Source: Polyangia bacterium (GTDB lineage: Bacteria; Myxococcota_A; Polyangia; Fen-1088). Taken from it: a DNA stretch of 64,000 nucleotides. The notes under the pieces are model-generated. The model was not told the origin of the DNA. It did not search any database and saw only the letters and a list, made by a program, of their open reading frames with translations. Both the position numbers and the translations under genes were made by a program. The DNA is taken from positions 1-64,000 of the forward strand of contig DATATI010000070.1 of assembly GCA_036268875.1 (NCBI GenBank). Direction: 5' to 3'. Each line of letters begins with the position of its first letter. Position 1 is the first letter of the stretch. Below are positions 58,368-64,000 of this stretch, piece after piece.

Positions 58368-60382
58368 TGACACAACCCCCGGACGGCAGCGGCGTTGAAG
58401 GTCTTGTTGCAGAAGCGCTTGGCCTCGATCTTCGGGGCCAGGGCCCGCCAGGCGCAGACCATGTCGGCGCGCGACACCAGCGGATCGGCGGTGGTGCGCG
58501 GGAAGCTCCGGTTGGTGGGATCATTGGCCAGCACCGTCGCCTCGAAGGCGGCCGGATCCTGATTGAACTCGGCGGCGACGCCGCGGAAGCCCAGATTGGA
58601 TTCGTATTCACCGTCCAGCACGACCAGGTCGGTGTATTCCGTCGCGCCGAGCGGCGGGCCGCCGCCGTCCAGCGAATTGACGATGCCACGATAGCGGGCG
58701 CTGTCGGCGACGAACACGTCGGGCATGAACACTGGCGGGTAAAGCGCGGTGATCTCCTGGAACTCGCGCACCTGGAACGCCGAGACGTCGGCGCTGATGA
58801 AGCTGCGCATCTCGTCGGTGCGGCGCGGCCGGACCATCCCGCCGTTGCCGTGGCAGCCAAAGCAGGAGATCCCATTTTCCACCACCGCGCCCGGCCGGCG
58901 GATGTCGCGCACGATGGCGGTGTCGGCGACGGCCAGCTTGTTGCCAGCGCTGTTGATCAGCATGTAGCCCTGCATGCCGTTCGGCATCGAGAAGATCACC
59001 TCGCCGGCGTCGTTCTCGAACGTGTGGACGAAGTTCTGGCGATCCACCGCCGTCGGCCCCAGCGGGTTGGCGAAGATGTCCTCGCGACCGGTGTCGGTCT
59101 TGAAGTCGTAGCTCACCCACAAGTACTGGCCGCCGTTGCCCAGGTGGCGTTCCGCCATCCGGTTGTGCAGCGAGACGCCCGAGCGAAGGACGGCGAAGCG
59201 CACCAGGTTCTCCGGCTCGGCTTGACCCGGATGGTTGATATCGTTGGCGATGTTCACGCCCACCTGCTGCGCCAGCTGGTTCAACGTCGCCGGCAGATTG
59301 ATCAGAGTGTCGTAAAGCGGCGCGCGCGAGGCGGTGTCCCAGAACCAGTCGGCGCGCACGAACGGCGCTTCTGTTCCGAGCTCGGCGTACAGCGACCGAT
59401 GTCCGGCCAGCGCCGAGGTCAGACAGTACGGATAAAATCCGGTCAGCTGATCCCACACGGCGTTGTTCCAGCCGAGATCCGACAGCCGCACGCGAAAGAT
59501 CGAACTGCGCGAATCGATCGGGACCATCGGGACGACGGTCCCGCGGCGCGACACCGAGTTGACGGCGAAGGCCAGCAGGTTCTTGGCCACCGTCACCTCG
59601 CTGTCGGGACGGCCCATGTCGATGAAGTGCGCCAGGCTGAAGTAACGAAAGTCCGACGACAGCGAGCGCAGCTGCAGCACGTCCGCGTTGATCTCGTCGA
59701 GGATGTCCTCGTCGGTGCGCGGCTCGAGGATCGGGCGCTTGAGGTTTTGAATCCAGGTGCGCAGGATGGCCACCTCGGCGGCGGAAACACGATCGCCTTG
59801 TGGCGGCATGTCGCCGCGCACGACCACCCGATCGATCATGCGCGACGTGGTGGGGCTGCCCGGCACGACGATCTCGGCGTCGATCAGACGCGACAGATCC
59901 AGCACCGAGCCCCAGCCGCCCAGATCGCCGACGCCGTAGGTGTGGCAGGCCGAACAGCGCGCCTGCAGGATGGTCGAGACGTCGGCCGGAATGGCGCCGG
60001 GGGTGACCTGCGCCGGCGGCAGCGACTGCGGATCGTTCATCGTGCCGGTCATGCTGACGGGCGTGGTGGTGCCGATGGCGCCACCGTCACCGCCGTTGCT
60101 GGCGGCCGGGGTGTTGTTGGTGGCGGGCACGTTTCCGCTGCCGTTGGTTGCGCCCGGATCGTCGGTGTTCGATCCTGACGGCGTGTTGTTGCCAGCGCCG
60201 CCGCCGGCGTTCGTGGTGTTGCCGGCGCCCGCCGTCGCCGAAGAATCACCAGCGGGGATTTGCCGTCCGGTGTTGACACAGCCATTGGAGCCGCCGGCGC
60301 AGAGGGCCAGCGATACGCCCAGGATGGTCAGATCGTCCTTGAGATGCCGAGAACGGACAACGACCGAGGTCCATCGAGACAT
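58364..60382 (-). CDS. Large secreted di-haem cytochrome c-like protein
   Basis: 672 residues from ATG 60382, preceded by GGGAGG. An N-terminal export signal (about 15-35, LTILGVSLALCAGG) is followed by an Asn/Gly/Thr linker to about 130. The first haem motif CSACH is at 143-147 and a second CFGCH at 507-511. Between them lies a conserved block of about 300 residues (SDFRYFSLAHFIDMGRP, LYDTLINLPATLNQLAQQVG). MPPQGD after the first site may supply the Met ligand. The layout resembles the cytochrome-like domains of Planctomycetes/Polyangia. Its 3-prime end overlaps the next gene by four bases (ATGA), so the two cytochromes are coupled. Confidence 0.82.
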   Translation of the reverse strand: MSRWTSVVVRSRHLKDDLTILGVSLALCAGGSNGCVNTGRQIPAGDSSATAGAGNTTNAGGGAGNNTPSGSNTDDPGATNGSGNVPATNNTPAASNGGDGGAIGTTTPVSMTGTMNDPQSLPPAQVTPGAIPADVSTILQARCSACHTYGVGDLGGWGSVLDLSRLIDAEIVVPGSPTTSRMIDRVVVRGDMPPQGDRVSAAEVAILRTWIQNLKRPILEPRTDEDILDEINADVLQLRSLSSDFRYFSLAHFIDMGRPDSEVTVAKNLLAFAVNSVSRRGTVVPMVPIDSRSSIFRVRLSDLGWNNAVWDQLTGFYPYCLTSALAGHRSLYAELGTEAPFVRADWFWDTASRAPLYDTLINLPATLNQLAQQVGVNIANDINHPGQAEPENLVRFAVLRSGVSLHNRMAERHLGNGGQYLWVSYDFKTDTGREDIFANPLGPTAVDRQNFVHTFENDAGEVIFSMPNGMQGYMLINSAGNKLAVADTAIVRDIRRPGAVVENGISCFGCHGNGGMVRPRRTDEMRSFISADVSAFQVREFQEITALYPPVFMPDVFVADSARYRGIVNSLDGGGPPLGATEYTDLVVLDGEYESNLGFRGVAAEFNQDPAAFEATVLANDPTNRSFPRTTADPLVSRADMVCAWRALAPKIEAKRFCNKTFNAAAVRGLCQ

Positions 60383-60538
60383 GAAACACCTCCCGAGCAG
60401 GAGACTCGTTGGATGGGACCGGCGTCCCACCATTCGTGATGTTCCCGCCGGGATGGAAAATGTTTCAGCGACCGAGGTCGGGTCTTAACGCGTCCGTTGC
60501 CGGGCGCCGCGTTGGCCGTCGGGATAAACTGGGCAGCC

Positions 60539-61321
60539 GTGGCCGAGCAAACCCACACTTTTTATGCCCTCGCCTTCGTCGAGAACTTCTCGCTGAAGGA
60601 ACTGACGGTGCGCTATCCGGAGGGCAAGCGCACGCACCAGATGCTGTGGTTTCCGGCGGCGGCAGGCGGCACGGTGTTCATGTTTCCTTCCGGCACGGTG
60701 GTCTTTCACAACGTCGGTCAGGCCGGGCGCGAAGCCGAACTTTTGCGGCTGCGCCGGTCGCTGCCCAAGCTCAGCGACGCCCAGGTCTTCGGCGAACAGT
60801 TCGCGGTGCGGGAGATCCTGGGCGCCAAGACGGACATCGTAAATGGCGTGCTGGAGCTGTCGGAGCTCGGCTTCGAGAGGGCCGGCGTGGTGGCGGTGTC
60901 TGTCGCCCAGAGCGTGGCCATGGAGTACTACGAACGCATCGTCGATCAGATGTTCACCGAGACCGATCGCCTGGTCGAGCGCCTGGAGAAGGTCGGCACC
61001 ATGCCCGTCTTCACGCGCAAGCTGCACAAGTTCATCGGCGCCGCCATCGGCACGCGCAGCGAGGTGCTGTCTGTGTTGCACCTGTTCGACAAGCCCGACG
61101 CGGCCTGGGATGATCCCGGCGCCGACCACATCTACGAACAGCTGCGGGCCGAATTCGATCTCGTCGACCGCCATCAAGCCTTGGAGCTGAAGCTGCGCAG
61201 CGTGCAGGAGGCGCTGGAGCTGGTCACCGACATCGCCCGCGACAAGCGCCTGGTGTTGCTGGAGGTGTCGGTGGTGCTCCTGATCGTCCTGGAAATTGTC
61301 CTCAATTTCTTTCGCCACTGA
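60539..61321 (+). CDS. DUF155 (RMD1/YagE-family) membrane protein
   Basis: 260 residues from GTG 60539 (an earlier start at 60497 is possible). The body is cytoplasmic with ALAFVENFSLKEL and GTVVFHNVGQ at the start. The C-terminus has a helical region ending DKRLVLLEVSVVLLIVLEIVLNFF, the single membrane helix with conserved Glu residues that marks DUF155/RMD1 proteins. Related eukaryotic proteins (RMND1, Sif2) act in mitochondrial translation; the bacterial role is unclear. Divergent from the di-haem gene. Confidence 0.85.
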   Translation: MAEQTHTFYALAFVENFSLKELTVRYPEGKRTHQMLWFPAAAGGTVFMFPSGTVVFHNVGQAGREAELLRLRRSLPKLSDAQVFGEQFAVREILGAKTDIVNGVLELSELGFERAGVVAVSVAQSVAMEYYERIVDQMFTETDRLVERLEKVGTMPVFTRKLHKFIGAAIGTRSEVLSVLHLFDKPDAAWDDPGADHIYEQLRAEFDLVDRHQALELKLRSVQEALELVTDIARDKRLVLLEVSVVLLIVLEIVLNFFRH

Positions 61322-61426
61322 ACCCGACCGGCCGATGCCGCGTCGGCAAGCGCTCTAAAGTCGCGTCGCCGAAACGCCGACCTATCCCCTGCGGCGCAAT
61401 CAAACGATGCGGCGAGGAGAACGCGC

Positions 61427-62719
61427 ATGCGTTCAATAACAACGGCGGCGATCGGTGTGGCGATCGGGGGGATGGTTCTGTCGGTGGCGCTCGGCGGCTG
61501 CCAGAACGGGGGTCCCCAGGAAGACGATCGCCTGGTCTTTTTCAACTGGTGGACCAGCCCCGGCGAGCTGGCCGCCTTGAACAAGCTGGTCGCCGTCTAC
61601 ACCGATCGCTACCCCGCGGTGGCGGTGGAGAACGCCGTGGTCACCGGCGGGCCCGCCACCGATCTGCACCAACGCCTGTACAACCAGGGCCTGGCCATCG
61701 GTCACCCGCCCGACACCTATCAGGTGCACATCGGCGCCGAGGCGCGCGCCGACCTGACCTATCTGCAGCCCATCGACGATCTGTACGCCCTGTACAACTG
61801 GGAGGCGGTCTTTCCGCCGGCGGTGCTGGCGCTGTCGAAATTCGCCGGCTCGTATTACACGGTTCCGCTGAACGTTCACCGCAGCAACGTGCTTTGGTAC
61901 CGCAAAGACAGCCTGGCCAAAGTCAACCGGCCGCCGCCCGCCACCTGGGATCAATTCTTCGTCGTCGCCGACGCGCTGAAGGCGATCGGCGAAGAGGTGT
62001 TCGTCTGGAACCCGGCGCGCGACCCGGCGGATCCGTCGAACCGCGTCAGCTGGACCACCCATCACATCTTCGAGAGCATCTTGCTGTCGCAGCTGGGCAA
62101 CACGCGCTTTCTGGGTTTGTTCGACGGCTCGCAATCATGGAACACGCCCGAGGTGCTGGCGGCGTTCGCCACGCTGGATCGCCTGCTGGCGTACGCCAAA
62201 CCGATGCCCGACAGTGCAACCTATGACATGACGGCGATGACCAGCAACGACAAGCCGGCGGCCCTGGCGCTGATGGGTGATTGGTCGGAGGGCGATCTGA
62301 CCGCGCTGGGATTTCGGCCCGACGTCGACTTTGGCTGGGCGGCAGCGCCGGGCACCGCCGACTATTTTCTGTTCTTGAGCGATTCGTTCCCGCTGCCCAG
62401 GGGTGCGCCGCACGAACGCAACGGTCGCCGCTGGCTGGAGGTGATCGGCTCAAAAGACGGCCAGGATGCGTTCAATCCCGCCAAGGGATCGATCCCGTCG
62501 CGGCTGGACGCCGACCTTTCGAACTACGACAGCTATCACAAATCAGCGATCACCGACTTTGGCAGCAAGACCCTGGTGCCGAGCCTGGCGCACGGCCTGG
62601 CGGCGCGGCCGGCGTTCACCCAGGCGTATTACGAGATCATCGGCAAATTCCTGGACGATCGCGACGCGACGGCCGCGGCGGCGGCGCTGGACGCCGCGTG
62701 CACAGGCTCGTGCAGCTAG
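61427..62719 (+). CDS. Sugar-type ABC substrate-binding lipoprotein
   Basis: 430 residues from ATG 61427, preceded by GAGGAG. The signal ends VALGGC (Cys 25). The bilobal extracellular solute-binding fold (family 1) is clear: FNWWTSPGELAALNKLVAVYTD, VPLNVHRSNVLWYRKD and GDWSEGDLTALGF. It resembles glucose/mannose-type binding proteins. No permease or ATPase genes are adjacent. The next gene is a TonB-dependent receptor beginning 19 bases later on the same strand, which hints at a SusD-like or delivery role. Confidence 0.87.
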   Translation: MRSITTAAIGVAIGGMVLSVALGGCQNGGPQEDDRLVFFNWWTSPGELAALNKLVAVYTDRYPAVAVENAVVTGGPATDLHQRLYNQGLAIGHPPDTYQVHIGAEARADLTYLQPIDDLYALYNWEAVFPPAVLALSKFAGSYYTVPLNVHRSNVLWYRKDSLAKVNRPPPATWDQFFVVADALKAIGEEVFVWNPARDPADPSNRVSWTTHHIFESILLSQLGNTRFLGLFDGSQSWNTPEVLAAFATLDRLLAYAKPMPDSATYDMTAMTSNDKPAALALMGDWSEGDLTALGFRPDVDFGWAAAPGTADYFLFLSDSFPLPRGAPHERNGRRWLEVIGSKDGQDAFNPAKGSIPSRLDADLSNYDSYHKSAITDFGSKTLVPSLAHGLAARPAFTQAYYEIIGKFLDDRDATAAAAALDAACTGSCS

Positions 62720-62738
62720 CCGGCGCACGAAGACGTCC

Positions 62739-64000
62739 GTGGTGAAGCGGGGCGCGCCGGCGGCGCTGGCGATCATCCTGCTGGTCGCGACCGGCGGGGC
62801 CCGCGCGGCGGATGCGCCCGAGCTGGACGCCGCCACCATCGACTGGATCACCGATTTTTCGCTGGAGGATCTCCTGAACATGTCGGTCACCTCGCCGACG
62901 CGCACCCAGGTGCGGCTGCCCGACGCGCCGGCGCGGATCATCGTCATCACCCACGATCAGATCCGCCGCCACGCCTATCGCTATCTGCGCGACGTATTTC
63001 GCGACCTGCCCGGTTATCAGGTCAGCTACTGGAGCACGGCCGAGTGGGGCACCACGCTGTCGGTGCGCGGGATGAGCGGCAACCACCGCCTGGTCTTCTT
63101 GCTCGATGGGCGCCGCATGAACCCGCCCGGCGGTGAGGAGGTGCCGCTGTTCGCCAACTACCCGCTGACCTTCGTCGACCACATCGAGGTGATGTACGGC
63201 CCGGGGTCGGCGCTGTACGGCAGCGACGCCTTCAACGGCATCGTCAACATCGTCACCACGCCCGGCTATCCGCACGACGGCGCGGTGGCCAGCGCCAGCG
63301 CCGGCACCGGGGGCGCCGCCGACGTTTCGGCGCTGGCCCGCCGCACCTTCGGACCGATCGAGGTTCGCCTGGCCCTGCACTACGTGCGAACGCGACCACC
63401 GAATATCTACGCGCTTTACCCGAACGAATACAGTTATCCGGCGCCGGGCACGGGGCGGCCGGTGCGCCTGGACGGCCTGCCGTCCGCCACGCACGGTCTC
63501 GGCGCCTTCGACGCCCACGAATCGGGCTACGACGGCCTCTTGTTCGTCGGCACCAAGCAAACGCATGCCACGTTTTTGTTGCGCGGCTTTGATCAATCCA
63601 GCGCCTGGGAGCAGAACGCCTCGGGCGGTCCGTTCGTGCCGCAGGCCCGGCTCGGCGATCAGCAGTATCTGTTATCGGCGTCGCACGGCTTCGAATACCG
63701 GCGGCTGCGTTCGACCACCAGCGCCGATTTTTCGCGCTATCTAATTTTGCCCAGCACGCGTTTTGTCACGCCGCTGAATTTGGACGCCCGCACCTTCACC
63801 GAGAGCGCGCGCAGCGGCTCGTCGTCGGCGGTGCGCGCCGAAGAGCAAATCGACTACGCCTTCGTCCCGAACGTGCTGGCCTTGACCGTCGGCGCGACCG
63901 CCCAGGACGTCTGGGTGACGCCGCTGTCGCAGGTTGGGATCGGCGATGTCAGCTATCGCCGGTACACCGGGCCCGGCGACACACCGGCCGTCGACGGCAA
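62739..64000 (+). CDS. TonB-dependent receptor, N-terminal part (cut by window end)
   Basis: At least 420 residues from a GTG start (a second in-frame GTG follows at once); the gene continues past the window. A signal peptide (APAALAIILLVATGGARAA) is followed by LEDLLNMSVTSPTRTQ and the plug domain (about 60-190): PARIIVITHDQIRR, DVFRDLPGYQVSY, SVRGMSGNHRLVFLLDG and FVDHIEVMYGPGSALYGSDA. The beta-barrel begins after residue 190. It imports a large or scarce ligand such as a siderophore, vitamin or glycan fragment. The substrate cannot be told. It lies 19 bases after the binding-protein gene. Confidence 0.9.
   Translation, partial: MVKRGAPAALAIILLVATGGARAADAPELDAATIDWITDFSLEDLLNMSVTSPTRTQVRLPDAPARIIVITHDQIRRHAYRYLRDVFRDLPGYQVSYWSTAEWGTTLSVRGMSGNHRLVFLLDGRRMNPPGGEEVPLFANYPLTFVDHIEVMYGPGSALYGSDAFNGIVNIVTTPGYPHDGAVASASAGTGGAADVSALARRTFGPIEVRLALHYVRTRPPNIYALYPNEYSYPAPGTGRPVRLDGLPSATHGLGAFDAHESGYDGLLFVGTKQTHATFLLRGFDQSSAWEQNASGGPFVPQARLGDQQYLLSASHGFEYRRLRSTTSADFSRYLILPSTRFVTPLNLDARTFTESARSGSSSAVRAEEQIDYAFVPNVLALTVGATAQDVWVTPLSQVGIGDVSYRRYTGPGDTPAVDG

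Noticed and set aside
58358-60178. A 606-codon plus-strand frame
   Set aside because: Antisense to the di-haem gene, which has signal, haem motifs and coupled neighbours.

Overview
The window is uniformly GC-rich, gene-dense DNA from a Gram-negative bacterium, most likely a member of the Myxococcota (Polyangia/Sorangium-like deltaproteobacteria). This rests on several things seen in the sequence: many secreted lipoproteins with long Gly/Ser/Thr linkers, two Ser/Thr protein kinases with C-terminal membrane segments, an FHA-sigma54 activator, a remnant that joins a MopE-type metal-binding motif to a MYXO-CTERM-like tail (Cys, hydrophobic stretch, Arg cluster), and TonB/outer-membrane proteins. 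No insertion sequence, prophage or CRISPR array was seen. One tRNA (Arg, anticodon CCG) is present.

Layout. 1-9.1 kb: an AT-richer orphan gene with a repeated upstream element, then a CDP-alcohol phosphatidyltransferase, Hsp33, a secreted purple-acid-phosphatase-like enzyme overlapping aroC, a DUF4178-like protein, an orphan 2-oxoacid dehydrogenase E1-alpha and a secreted glycosidase. 9.4-18 kb: secreted carbohydrate-active lipoproteins (esterase, two paralogous polysaccharide-deacetylase-like proteins), type II NADH dehydrogenase, a methyltransferase, and a cyclic-nucleotide-binding DUF1003 protein with a DUF1566 lipoprotein. 18-28 kb: an ABC-F ATPase divergent from a HelD-like helicase, a PilZ protein, a receptor-like Ser/Thr kinase, the MopE/MYXO-CTERM remnant and a DUF4139 lipoprotein. 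28-44 kb: a tandem-YCII protein, DUF2277, an unknown winged-helix protein, tRNA-Arg, two fatty-acid desaturases (one translationally coupled to bioB), acyl-CoA dehydrogenase, patatin-like lipase, an SspB-like adaptor, murA-hisG, thiolase and a soluble histidine kinase. 44-53.6 kb: a 1334-residue STAND-NTPase/HEAT-repeat membrane protein, a DUF3105 lipoprotein, smpB, a ComF-family protein, a coiled-coil secreted protein and an FHA-sigma54 activator. 53.7-60.4 kb: a five-gene minus-strand unit (two c-type haem proteins, a putative beta-barrel protein, a Ser/Thr kinase, an ECF sigma factor), the first four coupled by overlaps or a 2-base gap. 60.5-64 kb: a DUF155 membrane protein, a sugar-type substrate-binding lipoprotein and the start of a TonB-dependent receptor cut by the window end.

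How genes may work together. Lipid metabolism recurs (two desaturases, long-chain acyl-CoA dehydrogenase, thiolase, patatin, CDP-alcohol transferase, biotin synthase). Surface and extracellular glycan handling is the second theme (deacetylases, glycosidase, esterase, substrate-binding protein plus TonB receptor). The two most unusual assemblies are the haem-protein/barrel/kinase/ECF unit, which looks like an envelope redox-sensing to sigma-factor pathway, and the STAND-HEAT protein, an NTPase anchored in the membrane with a very long HEAT array.
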